A stretch of DNA of 64,000 bases from Affinirhizobium straminoryzae (GTDB lineage: Bacteria > Pseudomonadota > Alphaproteobacteria > Rhizobiales > Rhizobiaceae): contig NZ_VJMG01000008.1 in assembly GCF_007004135.1 (NCBI RefSeq), positions 1 through 64,000 on the forward strand, given 5' to 3'. The translations under genes and the position numbers were made by a program. Below are positions 47,932 to 56,006 of the stretch, in pieces (position 1 is the stretch's first letter; each line of letters starts with the position of its first letter). A model generated the notes under the pieces. It worked only from the letters and a program-made list of their open reading frames with translations, ran no database searches and was not told the DNA's origin.

Positions 47932-47955
47932 GGGCGACGGCGAAAGGAGTGTGGC

Positions 47956-49230
47956 ATGAACATGCAGACAACAAGCCGGCAGACCGCTGCAGAAGCGGCC
48001 CTGATCGACGCCTTCAACCAGCATGTCGGCGACCTGCCGGGCAATGGCGCGGTGATCAGCGCGCGCGACCGGCTGGTGGACGATCTGAAGACCAATGGTC
48101 TTCCAACGCGCCGGGTGGAAGCCTGGCACTATACTGACCTGAAGACGCTGCTGCGCGCACTTCCCGCGATGCAGCCGGCAGGCCTGGTTGCCGCGCCGGC
48201 CCCGCTGGTGGAAACCGCTTCCGTCATCGTGATGCAGGACGGGCATGCCGACGGCAAAGCCTCCGTCGAGGGCGTGGTCGTCGGCACTTTCGATGCGATG
48301 CTGCGCGAAGGCACCGCGGCTCCCGGCCTTTCGGTGATCGATGGTGACGATACCATCGGCAAGATCAATGGCAGCTTCGTGCGCGACGGCTATGTGCTGG
48401 AGTTTCCCGAAGGCGTCGAGATCGAGCAGCCGATCGAGATCCAGGCGCTGCACGGCGCCGGCCAGATCCACACCCGCTTTCCGGTGAGCTTCGGTGCGGC
48501 CTCGAAGGCGACCGTCATCGAGCGGCATGTGGCGACGACCGACGGTCAGGCCTTCGTCTCTTCCGTCAGCGACATCTCGCTGGAAGACGGCGCAGACGTG
48601 ACCTGGATCGTGCTGCAGGAACAGGGTTCCTCCGACACGCATCTCGGCCAGGTGCGCATCCGCGTCGGTGCAGACGCCAAGCTGCGGCTTTTCGTGATCA
48701 ACGCCGGCGGCAAGCTGGTGCGCCAGGAACTGCGCGTCGATGTGGCGGGCGAGGGCGCTGACCTGCAGCTGCGCGGCGTCAACCTGCTCGGCGGCGACAC
48801 CCATACCGACGTGACGCTGGTTCTCGGCCACAATGTGCCAAACACCACCTCCACGGAAATTTTTCGCAATGTGGTGTTCGACCGCGCGCGGGGCGTGTTC
48901 CAGGGCATGATCAAGGTGGCGCTCGATGCGCAGAAGACCGATGCCCGCATGGCCTGCAACACGCTGCTGATGTCCGACGATGCCGAGTTCGCGGCCAAGC
49001 CGGAACTCGAAATCTTCGCCGACGACGTGCAGTGCGGCCATGGCGCCACCGTTGCCGATATCGACGACAACCATCTCTACTACCTGATGGCCCGCGGCAT
49101 TCCGCGCAGCAAGGCCCGCGCCATGCTGGTCAATGCCTTCGTGGCGGAGATCGTCGAGGAGCTGGATGACGAGGCGCTGGTCGAGGCACTGGAGACGGTG
49201 ATTTCCGGCTGGCTGGAACGGCATGCCTGA
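47956..49230 (+). CDS. sufD: Fe-S assembly protein SufD
   Basis: 424 aa partner of SufB and SufC. AAGGAG lies 6 nt before ATG 47956. Typical N-terminal LPTRRVEAWHYTDLKTLL and C-terminal FADDVQCGHGATVADIDDNHLYYLMARGIPRSKARAMLVNAFV. The beta-helix core carries the catalytic-interface Cys in DDVQCGHG. Its 3' end overlaps the next start by 8 nt. Confidence 0.96.
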   Translation: MNMQTTSRQTAAEAALIDAFNQHVGDLPGNGAVISARDRLVDDLKTNGLPTRRVEAWHYTDLKTLLRALPAMQPAGLVAAPAPLVETASVIVMQDGHADGKASVEGVVVGTFDAMLREGTAAPGLSVIDGDDTIGKINGSFVRDGYVLEFPEGVEIEQPIEIQALHGAGQIHTRFPVSFGAASKATVIERHVATTDGQAFVSSVSDISLEDGADVTWIVLQEQGSSDTHLGQVRIRVGADAKLRLFVINAGGKLVRQELRVDVAGEGADLQLRGVNLLGGDTHTDVTLVLGHNVPNTTSTEIFRNVVFDRARGVFQGMIKVALDAQKTDARMACNTLLMSDDAEFAAKPELEIFADDVQCGHGATVADIDDNHLYYLMARGIPRSKARAMLVNAFVAEIVEELDDEALVEALETVISGWLERHA

Positions 49231-49615
49231 TCCCCGCGTCAGCCTCGATCATTCGGTGATCCACGTCTCGGACTGGGAAACGGCCCGGGACTTCTACACA
49301 CGGGTAATCGGGGCCGAGGCGATCCGCACGGCAAAGGGAGGCTATGTGTTTCGCCTCGGCGAACAGCAGCTCAACGTGCATGGACCGGGTGCCGTGGGCA
49401 CGCCCGTTGCGCACCACCCGGTGATGCCCGGAAACAGCGACCTTTGCTTCCGCTGGCACGGACCGATCGCGGAGGCGATGGGCCATCTTTCTGCAGAAGG
49501 CGTCGCCTTAGAGATTGGACCTGTTGAACGCTTCGGTGCGCAAGGCAAGGGACTGAGCGTCTATTTCCGCGATCCGGACGGGTCGCTCATGGAGTTCATC
49601 AGCTATGACGGCTAA
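49223..49615 (+). CDS. VOC-family (glyoxalase-like) protein inside the suf operon
   Basis: 130 aa, one VOC unit pair: SLDHSVIHVSDWETARDFYTRVIG at the start and VYFRDPDGSLMEFISYDG at the end, with metal-type residues His (LDH), His (LNVHGPG) and Glu (MEF). The fold occurs in glyoxalases, dioxygenases and fosfomycin-type thiol transferases; function here is unknown. It overlaps sufD by 8 nt and sufS by 11 nt, so it is translated within the operon. Not part of the usual Suf set. Confidence 0.85.
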   Translation: MPDPRVSLDHSVIHVSDWETARDFYTRVIGAEAIRTAKGGYVFRLGEQQLNVHGPGAVGTPVAHHPVMPGNSDLCFRWHGPIAEAMGHLSAEGVALEIGPVERFGAQGKGLSVYFRDPDGSLMEFISYDG

Positions 49616-50852
49616 TTTCGCATCCGCCGGTGGCGCCTATGATGTCGAGGCAATCCGCCGGGATTTCCCGATCCTCTCCACCATGGTGCACGGCAAGCCG
49701 CTGGTCTATCTGGACAACGGCGCCTCCGCGCAAAAGCCGCAAAGCGTGATCGATGGCATCGCGCATGCCTATTCCGCCGAATATGCCAATGTGCATCGCG
49801 GTCTGCATTACCTTTCCAATGCCGCGACGGAGGCCTATGAGGCCGCACGCGAAAAGGTGCGCCGCTTCCTGAATGCACCCTCGGTGGACGACATCGTCTT
49901 CACCAAGAATTCGACCGAGGCGATCAACACGGTCGCCTATGGCTGGGCGATGCCGCACCTGAAGGAGGGCGACGAGATCGTCCTCACCATCATGGAGCAC
50001 CATTCCAACATCGTGCCCTGGCATTTTCTGCGCGAACGGCAGGGCGTGAAGCTGGTCTGGGTACCGGTGGATGACGAGGGCGCCTTCCATCTGGACGATT
50101 TCGAAAAATGCCTGACCGACCGGACACGGCTGGTGGCGATCACCCACATGTCGAACGCACTCGGCACCGTGGTGCCGATCAAGGATGTCTGCCGTATCGC
50201 CCATGAGCGGGATATCCCGGTGCTGGTCGATGGCAGCCAGGGTGCCGTGCACATGCCGGTCGACGTGCGCGATCTCGACTGCGACTGGTATGTGATGACC
50301 GGCCACAAGCTCTACGGCCCCTCCGGCATCGGCGTGCTCTACGGCAAGAAGGAACGGCTGCTGTCCATGCGTCCCTTCCAGGGCGGCGGCGAAATGATCA
50401 TCGATGTCGATCAGGATTTCGTCACCTACAACGACCCGCCGCACCGTTTTGAGGCCGGCACGCCGCCGATCGTGCAGGCGATCGGCCTTGGCCATGCGCT
50501 GGACTATATGGAGAAGATCGGTCGCGCCGCGATTGCCGCGCATGAGGCGGACCTGACGGCTTATGCCACCGAACGCCTGACCGCGATCAATGCGCTGCGC
50601 ATCATCGGCAATGCGCCGGGCAAGGGCGCGATCTTCTCCTTCGAACTTGCCGGCATCCATGCCCATGACGTCTCGATGGTGATCGACCGCAAGGGCGTGG
50701 CGGTGCGCGCCGGCACCCATTGCGCCATGCCCCTCTTGAAACGTTTCGGCGTGACATCCACCTGCCGGGCATCCTTTGCGATGTACAATACGCGCGCCGA
50801 GGTGGATGCGCTGGCCGATGCGCTGGACTATGCGCGAAACTTCTTTGCCTGA
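49605..50852 (+). CDS. sufS: Cysteine desulfurase SufS (group II)
   Basis: 415 aa PLP enzyme, the main sulfur donor for SufBCD. FPILSTMVHGKPLVYLDNGASAQKP at the N-terminus, PLP lysine in VMTGHKLYGPSGIGVLYG, and the catalytic Cys in RAGTHCAMPLLKRFG typical of the SufS/CsdA group. No separate SufE/SufU sulfur acceptor is seen nearby. Start overlaps the VOC gene by 11 nt; sufT follows after 10 nt. Confidence 0.96.
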   Translation: MTANFASAGGAYDVEAIRRDFPILSTMVHGKPLVYLDNGASAQKPQSVIDGIAHAYSAEYANVHRGLHYLSNAATEAYEAAREKVRRFLNAPSVDDIVFTKNSTEAINTVAYGWAMPHLKEGDEIVLTIMEHHSNIVPWHFLRERQGVKLVWVPVDDEGAFHLDDFEKCLTDRTRLVAITHMSNALGTVVPIKDVCRIAHERDIPVLVDGSQGAVHMPVDVRDLDCDWYVMTGHKLYGPSGIGVLYGKKERLLSMRPFQGGGEMIIDVDQDFVTYNDPPHRFEAGTPPIVQAIGLGHALDYMEKIGRAAIAAHEADLTAYATERLTAINALRIIGNAPGKGAIFSFELAGIHAHDVSMVIDRKGVAVRAGTHCAMPLLKRFGVTSTCRASFAMYNTRAEVDALADALDYARNFFA

Positions 50853-50862
50853 GGACGAAATC

Positions 50863-51243
50863 ATGTCGACCGAAGAAACCATTCCGAAGTGGGATGCCCG
50901 CGAAGGCATCATCAGCTCGCCGATCCCGGCGGACGAACTCGCCCGCCTGTCCGACGACATCGTCGCGGCACTGAAGACCGTTTATGACCCGGAAATTCCG
51001 GCGGACATCTTTGAACTCGGCCTCGTCTACAAGATCGACATCGAGGACGACCGCATGGTGAAGATCGTCATGACGCTGACGGCCCCCGGCTGCCCGGTGG
51101 CCGGCGAAATGCCGGGCTGGGTTGAAAATGCCGTCGGCGCCGTGGAGGGCGTGTCCGGTGTGGACGTGGAAATGACCTTCGATCCGCCGTGGACGCCGGA
51201 GCGCATGTCGGAAGAGGCGCAGGTGGCGGTCGGCTGGTATTGA
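50863..51243 (+). CDS. sufT: MIP18/DUF59-family Fe-S assembly factor SufT (SufX)
   Basis: 126 aa from ATG 50863 (MSTEETIPKWDAREG). DUF59 core: LKTVYDPEIPADIFELGLVYKIDIEDDRMVKIVMTLTAPGCPVAGEMPGWVENAV, with the conserved Cys in TAPGCP and the C-terminal VEMTFDPPWTPERMSEEAQ. Family members help mature Fe-S proteins, including [4Fe-4S] targets. The upstream frame to 50776 overlaps sufS and is rejected. Confidence 0.93.
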   Translation: MSTEETIPKWDAREGIISSPIPADELARLSDDIVAALKTVYDPEIPADIFELGLVYKIDIEDDRMVKIVMTLTAPGCPVAGEMPGWVENAVGAVEGVSGVDVEMTFDPPWTPERMSEEAQVAVGWY

Positions 51244-51271
51244 ACCGGCCGATGCGCCGGGCTCACACCCC

Positions 51272-51510
51272 ATTCGCATCGGACTCAGCGAGAACATGAC
51301 GGACATCGTCGAGAGCACGCTCGAAAGCGGCGAGTTCCAGTCCGCCGACGATGTGGTGTGCGCAGCGCTCGATGCCTTCCTGCTGCAGCGACAGAACGGG
51401 ATGCCGTAATCCAGGAAGGGATCGCCAGTGGCGAGCCGATCGATGGGGAAGAGGCATTCCGACAGATGGCGTTGACATCCGCCGCGTCCTGCATGCCTCC
51501 CGCGTCTTGA
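51272..51510 (+). pseudogene. Frameshifted ParD-like antitoxin relic
   Basis: Frame 1 reads IRIGLSENMTDIVESTLESG then EFQSADDVVCAALDAFLLQRQNG up to TAA 51407-51409, with ATG 51296 the only start codon. The -1 frame from 51400 continues DAVIQEGIASGEPIDGEEAF then RQMAL, to TGA 51508-51510. Joined, these give the ribbon-helix-helix ParD pattern (GEFxSADDVVxxAL, then AVIQEGIxSGEP) with a 1-base shift near 51395-51400. The N-terminus lacks a start and no ParE toxin follows. It sits between sufT and sufA. Confidence 0.7.
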
Positions 51511-51588
51511 TCCGGCGCGCGGCCGGGCCTACATTGCAGATGAAAACCGCCGGGCCTTGAACCCGGATGCGTGAAGGAGAATGGGCCG

Positions 51589-51981
51589 ATGGGCTTTGCC
51601 GTGATGACCATGACCGATGCCGCCGCGGACCGCGTAAAGGCAATCGTCGACAAATCCGGGCCGGATGCGAAGGGGCTTCGCATCGGCATCAAGAAGGGCG
51701 GTTGCGCCGGCATGGAATATACCGTCGATCTGGTGACGGAACCGAGCGCCAAAGACGATCTGATCGAGCATGCAGGTGCGAAGGTCTGGATCGAACCCTC
51801 CGCCGTGCTCTATCTGCTCGGCACGCGGATGGATTTCGAAGTAACGAAAATGCGCTCCGGCTTTACCTTCATCAATCCCAACCAGACCTCGGCCTGCGGC
51901 TGCGGCGAATCGGTCGAGCTGAAGCCGGCGGATCTTGCAGCCCTCGCCCGCGAAAGGGCGGGCGAAGCAAGCCCCGCCTGA
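51589..51981 (+). CDS. sufA: A-type Fe-S carrier SufA
   Basis: 130 aa IscA/SufA-family carrier that passes clusters to apoproteins. ATG 51589 has AAGGAG about 9 nt upstream; the in-frame GTG 51571 precedes that site. Three conserved cysteines: GGCAGMEY and SACGCGES. Length is slightly above the ~110 aa typical value because of a C-terminal Ala/Glu tail. Last gene of the suf operon, 346 nt after sufT, with the ParD relic between. Convergent with the GntR gene, 3 nt apart. Confidence 0.95.
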   Translation: MGFAVMTMTDAAADRVKAIVDKSGPDAKGLRIGIKKGGCAGMEYTVDLVTEPSAKDDLIEHAGAKVWIEPSAVLYLLGTRMDFEVTKMRSGFTFINPNQTSACGCGESVELKPADLAALARERAGEASPA

Positions 51982-51984
51982 GAC

Positions 51985-52629
51985 CTATCTCTCAAGATCC
52001 GGCAAGGCATCGAGAAGTCGCCCGGTTGCGGCTGCCGCTTCAACACAATCCCCCGTCTGAATGGCGCGGATGACGGCCAGATGCAGGCCGACGGCCCGGT
52101 CCATGAGTTCGGTCGTCGCTGTGGCGCACCACAGGCGGCGCGCATGCGCCCTGAGCGGTGCAAGCGCGGCCGAGAGAAAACGATTGGGGCAGGCATGCTC
52201 CATGATGTCATCGAATCGCTTGTCGGCGGCGAGAAAGCCCACGGTATCTGCCATCACGGCTGCGGTGCTCATGTCCCTTGCGCATTCCACCAGCCGCCTG
52301 CGCTGTCCGTCATCGGCGTGGCGCGCCACAAGCGCCGCCGCCTCCGGCTCGAGCCGCCGTCGCATCGCCATCACGTTTTGCCAGTCGGACGGTGCAATGT
52401 CGGCGATCAGAAGCCCGCTGCGCGGCTTCACCACGATCAACCCCTGCCATTCCAGCTTCAGGATCGCCTCGCGCACCGGCGTACGCCCCTGGCCAGCCAG
52501 ATCGATCAACTGCTTCTCGGTGACAAGCGAACCCGGCGCCAGCGCCAGCGTCACGATCGCCTGCTCCAGAACCCGATAGGCCTGATGGGCGAGAGAATCA
52601 GCGTAGCTGACAGTTTCCAACGGCTCCAT
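51985..52629 (-). CDS. GntR-family (FadR/FCD subfamily) transcription regulator
   Basis: 214 aa from ATG 52629 (MEPLETVSYADSLAHQAYRVLEQAIV); the longer frame to 52761 runs through the operator region. N-terminal winged helix (GSLVTEKQLIDLAGQGRTPVREAILKLEWQGLIVVKPRSGLLI) and C-terminal FCD-type helical effector domain (MRRRLEPEAAALVARHA, AVGLHLAVIRAIQTGDC). Effector unknown. Two TGATATATCA sites upstream suggest autoregulation. No metabolic gene is adjacent to hint at the pathway. Confidence 0.88.
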   Translation of the reverse strand: MEPLETVSYADSLAHQAYRVLEQAIVTLALAPGSLVTEKQLIDLAGQGRTPVREAILKLEWQGLIVVKPRSGLLIADIAPSDWQNVMAMRRRLEPEAAALVARHADDGQRRRLVECARDMSTAAVMADTVGFLAADKRFDDIMEHACPNRFLSAALAPLRAHARRLWCATATTELMDRAVGLHLAVIRAIQTGDCVEAAAATGRLLDALPDLER

Positions 52630-52636
52630 ATCGAGC

Positions 52637-52646
52637 TGATATATCA
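52637..52646. promoter_or_regulatory. GntR operator candidate 1
   Basis: TGATATATCA, a perfect 10-bp palindrome 7 nt upstream of the GntR ATG, identical to the copy at 52681-52690. Binding here would also block translation-start-proximal transcription. Confidence 0.6.
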
Positions 52647-52678
52647 AAAGCGCGCGGAATTGCAACAGAGTGCCCTTA

Positions 52679-52692
52679 TCTGATATATCAGA
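52679..52692. promoter_or_regulatory. GntR operator candidate 2
   Basis: TCTGATATATCAGA, a 14-bp perfect palindrome with the same TGATATATCA core as site 1. The cores are 44 bp apart, about four helical turns, so both face the same side of the DNA. Confidence 0.65.
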
Positions 52693-52800
52693 ACGCTGTG
52701 GCACCGATGGCGTAAACGCCACAACACTCCATCGAAGCGGCTTGTGCCGGCGCTGGTGCAATCATCGCTGTCAGGAATGACAATCAGTCAGGGGATTTAA

Positions 52801-52876
52801 TGGTGAGAACGCTGGGATTCGAACCCAGGACCTACTGATTAAAAGTCAGTTGCTCTACCGGCTGAGCTACGCTCTC
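52801..52876 (-). tRNA. tRNA-Lys(UUU)
   Basis: 76 nt including an encoded CCA (52801-52803). Acceptor stem GAGAGCG/CGTTCTC with one G-T pair, D-arm GCTC...GAGC, anticodon stem ACTGA/TCAGT with loop CTTTTAA (anticodon TTT), variable loop AGGTC, and T-arm CTGGG-TTCGAAT-CCCAG. Reads lysine AAA/AAG codons. Confidence 0.97.
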
Positions 52877-52909
52877 AGGTGGGGCGACGCGCCCTTCGAA
52901 AGTGCGCGG

Positions 52910-52938
52910 AACATATGCGGGGGTGCGGCTTCGGTCAA
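52910..52938 (-). promoter_or_regulatory. Promoter of tRNA-Lys
   Basis: On the minus strand: -35 TTGACC (52938-52933), 17-nt spacer, -10 TATGTT (52915-52910), about 34 nt before the mature 5' end of the tRNA. Confidence 0.65.
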
Positions 52939-53155
52939 CCCGCGAAAGTGAAAATTCCACAGGGTCTTGACGCAATCGCAGAGGAATCTCGTTGCATGCA
53001 ATCGTGCCGGCTGCTTCAAGTATTTGCAGAGATTTTGTGGATGGATTCGGCTTCAGCTCAAATGCTCGCAGAACGAGGCGGGCGCTTGGCAGGCAACAGA
53101 ATTTGCTTCGGATGATTTGCTTCAAGCATTTTCAGATCGGGAAGGACAACACTCA

Positions 53156-54958
53156 ATGGCTTCCATAACGAACCGGAACATTTCAGATCATATTCACGCA
53201 CAACAAGATCAGCTGGATTTTGATCCTCCCTCTCGGCCGGTCCTGGCAGTTTTCATCGCTCTTTCGGTGTTCACATTCGTCGCGCTGATGCCGCTGCCGG
53301 AGTTTTTTCGATCGATTTGGATGACCTGCGGCGCAGTGCTCCTTTCCATTTCGGTCGTCGGCCTGTCCGGAGCATCGGCCACGCGGCGTCATATCGCGCT
53401 TGGTCTCGCGGTGGTCACCGGCTACCTCTTCTGGGCTCTGGCCTTTCCCGCCGCCATCAATGGCGGCGATGACAATGGCGCCTACCTTGTCTTTGCCCGG
53501 GACTTCTATGGAGACATTCGGGCGACAATACAGCCTCTAAGCGAGCGGCGACTGTTTTCGGTTGGGGGCATTTATGCGTTTCAGGCACCCGTTATCCATT
53601 GGTTCGGCATGGGCTACCTGTCTCTGGTCGAGCCTGCGCTGGGCATCTTGCTTTTCATTGTGGCGGTGGTGACACGGCCAAAGCTTCCTGTGGCTGCAGC
53701 ACTTCTGGCGATCATCGTCATAGCGTTGATGCCGTTATTGGGAAGTGCGGCGCTCGCGAATACGGCAAGCACCTTCATCATCGGGTCGCTGTCGCTGGTT
53801 CTCATTCTCCTTGCCCTGGGTATTGTTCGAGGCGGCAGGCCAACATCAATGGAACTGGCGGCCATCGTGACCCTGCCTCTTGCAGCGCTTGTCTTCAGAC
53901 CGACCACAGCGCCCTTCAACGGCCTTCTTGCCGGCGGCATATGTCTCTGGCTTGTCATTCGCAATCCGATGGACGCGGTCAGACTTGCCGTCCTCGGGCT
54001 TCCCATCGTCGGCCTTTTCGGCAGCTCTCTGCTCGTCTACCACGACATCGGTGGAAGTTGGCTCTATCCGCTCCTGGGACGTGGAACGCATATTACCTCG
54101 GAGGGAATTTCGATTATGGGATCGATGCCCCTTTCGGGACATCTCGCCAATATTGCCAGAATAACCTCGCGCGACATTCCGTTTCTACTGGCCTTGGTTG
54201 GCGCCCTGTCCAGCCTTGTCGTCCTGCGCCGCAATCGCTCGGTCTGCCTGGCATTTCTGGCCGTCATCGTGATCTTCCTGATCTTTGCGGCATCGGTCGT
54301 CATCGCCACATCCGGCCTGGCGTCGGGGCGATACATTACCCCCGTTTCCTTCTCGATGATCGTTGTCAGCCTCATCGTGGTGGGCGAGGCGTTCTCGCGC
54401 TGGTCTTTTCTTCAATCGCAGGGTTTTACGCGTTTCGCACCGCCGGCGCTGCTTGGCATTTTGCTCGTTCTTCTGTTGGGCGCACGCGTTGCGGGACACG
54501 GCGTCGCGGAACGTCGCCTCCTTCAGCATGAACTGACCCGCGAGCAGGCAGCGATGGTTCGCAACGTCGGTGACATCATTAATTCCAGAATCGGCTCAAA
54601 CGGCGCTGTAGTGCTGGTGGACATCAGCGAAGCCCGCTTCTTGGTTCCATTGCTGCAGGCAAGGGTGCTGCTGATGGACCAGCCCGGCATGCTTATCCCA
54701 TGGCGTCAGCAGACGAACACAGAGCCTCTGCCTGATTATACCACAGGACTTACAGACTACCTGGCCCGGATGGACACCAAGGCAATCGTGGTCAAGGATC
54801 TGTCCTGCGCGCCGCAGCCGGCCTTTGCCCCTGCAGGCTGGGCCGACCTCATGCGCTATGGCGTACGTCGAAACACGGATGCCCTGTGCGAAATCGCAAA
54901 GACAGCAGAACGCATTGATCTCGGTAATTATACGGTGCTGTTTCCTCACCGGCCCTGA
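53156..54958 (+). CDS. Large polytopic membrane protein, possible GT-C-type glycosyltransferase
   Basis: 600 aa from ATG 53156, with AAGGA about 9 nt upstream; the frame extends to 52967 but that part is Cys/Gln-rich and looks non-coding. About 11-12 hydrophobic helices fill residues 35-460, then a soluble C-terminal ~140 aa domain (MVRNVGDIINSRIGSNGAVVLVDIS...). Between helices 3 and 4 lies a loop with INGGDDNGAYLVFARDF; an Asp-Asp pair in the first large periplasmic loop is a feature of GT-C glycosyltransferases. That family call is inference. Codon choice looks less GC-biased than in neighbours. It is isolated, next to tRNA-Lys. Confidence 0.6.
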   Translation: MASITNRNISDHIHAQQDQLDFDPPSRPVLAVFIALSVFTFVALMPLPEFFRSIWMTCGAVLLSISVVGLSGASATRRHIALGLAVVTGYLFWALAFPAAINGGDDNGAYLVFARDFYGDIRATIQPLSERRLFSVGGIYAFQAPVIHWFGMGYLSLVEPALGILLFIVAVVTRPKLPVAAALLAIIVIALMPLLGSAALANTASTFIIGSLSLVLILLALGIVRGGRPTSMELAAIVTLPLAALVFRPTTAPFNGLLAGGICLWLVIRNPMDAVRLAVLGLPIVGLFGSSLLVYHDIGGSWLYPLLGRGTHITSEGISIMGSMPLSGHLANIARITSRDIPFLLALVGALSSLVVLRRNRSVCLAFLAVIVIFLIFAASVVIATSGLASGRYITPVSFSMIVVSLIVVGEAFSRWSFLQSQGFTRFAPPALLGILLVLLLGARVAGHGVAERRLLQHELTREQAAMVRNVGDIINSRIGSNGAVVLVDISEARFLVPLLQARVLLMDQPGMLIPWRQQTNTEPLPDYTTGLTDYLARMDTKAIVVKDLSCAPQPAFAPAGWADLMRYGVRRNTDALCEIAKTAERIDLGNYTVLFPHRP

Positions 54959-55039
54959 AACTGAAACGTATCGGGAGGGGCAGGCATTCCTTTGCAATCT
55001 TTTGTCTCCCGGTGTGGTGCCCTCGAAGAGGAGGTCGGT

Positions 55040-55066
55040 ATGGAACTTGAGAGTTCCATGCTCTCA
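55040..55066. repeat. Overlapping alternative hairpins upstream of ccdA
   Basis: ATGGAACT (55040-55047) pairs perfectly with AGTTCCAT (55052-55059), loop TGAG. The overlapping TGAGAG (55048-55053) can instead pair with CTCTCA (55061-55066). The two folds exclude each other. No T-run follows. It lies in a 219-nt gap between the membrane protein and ccdA that otherwise shows no gene. Confidence 0.5.
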
Positions 55067-55177
55067 TCCTGGGGCGGCGCAATTCTCCCGACAGATCTGC
55101 CCGGCTGACGCGAAAAGGTGATTGGCATGCCGTCCCGCAGCTGCGTATGGAAGGGCTGAAGTGGACGGAGAGTGCCT

Positions 55178-55924
55178 GTGTCGATTGCCGAAATTTCGCT
55201 GGTCAGTGCGCTGCTTGCCGGCGCCCTGTCGTTCTTGTCGCCGTGCGTGCTGCCGCTGGTGCCGCCTTACCTGTGCTACATGGCCGGCATCTCGGTGGAG
55301 CAGTTCCGTGGCGGCGAGGGGCGTGAGGCAACCGTTGCGCGGCGGGCGGTGCTTCTGTCCTCGCTGTTCTTCACGCTCGGCTTTGCCACGGTCTTTGTGG
55401 CGCTCGGGGCGGGCGCGACGACGATTGGCGTGCTGCTGCGCCAGCACATGGATATGCTGGCGAAGATCGGTGGTCTCATCATCATCGTCATGGGCCTGAA
55501 CTTTCTCGGCGCCTTCCGCATCGGTCTTCTGGCGCGGGAAGCGCGGTTCCAGGCGGGGGGTAAGCCGGCGACGCTCTCGGGGGCCTATGTCATGGGCCTT
55601 GCGTTCGCCTTCGGCTGGACGCCCTGCATCGGTCCGGTGCTGGGTGCGATCCTGGCGGTCGCCGCCTCGCGCGCAACGGTGGGTGACGGGGCTTTGCTGC
55701 TTGCCATCTATTCGCTCGGTCTTGCCGTGCCCTTCTGGATCGCGGCCGGTTTTTCCGGTGCCTTCATGCGCTTCCTGTCCCGCTTCCGGCGACATCTGGG
55801 GCTGGTTGAAAAGGCAATGGGCGGGTTGCTTGTGCTGACAGGCTTCGCCTTCATCTTCGGCTTCGTCAGCGACATGGCGATCTGGTTCCAGCAAACCTTT
55901 CCGATCCTGACCCGAATCGGTTGA
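55178..55924 (+). CDS. ccdA: Cytochrome c biogenesis protein CcdA
   Basis: 248 aa, six-helix DsbD-family protein that carries reducing equivalents across the inner membrane for cytochrome c maturation or periplasmic thiol reduction. Active cysteines in GALSFLSPCVLPLVPPYLCYMAG and GWTPCIGPVLGAIL. GTG 55178 is chosen because GGAG lies 7 nt upstream; GTG 55172 is 1 nt from it. The periplasmic thioredoxin partner is not adjacent. Confidence 0.93.
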   Translation: MSIAEISLVSALLAGALSFLSPCVLPLVPPYLCYMAGISVEQFRGGEGREATVARRAVLLSSLFFTLGFATVFVALGAGATTIGVLLRQHMDMLAKIGGLIIIVMGLNFLGAFRIGLLAREARFQAGGKPATLSGAYVMGLAFAFGWTPCIGPVLGAILAVAASRATVGDGALLLAIYSLGLAVPFWIAAGFSGAFMRFLSRFRRHLGLVEKAMGGLLVLTGFAFIFGFVSDMAIWFQQTFPILTRIG

Positions 55925-56006
55925 GGATTTTTTGCGGTTTTCCGTTTCGCGTGCCGGAACGGGATGCTAACCGGCACGTGAGGCGGACGGCGAAGGAGGA
56001 TTAACG

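Noticed and set aside
52700-53155. Possible integration site (att) or integrase at tRNA-Lys
   Set aside because: No integrase, no partial tRNA copy and no direct repeat of the tRNA 3' end were found, so an island at this tRNA is not supported.
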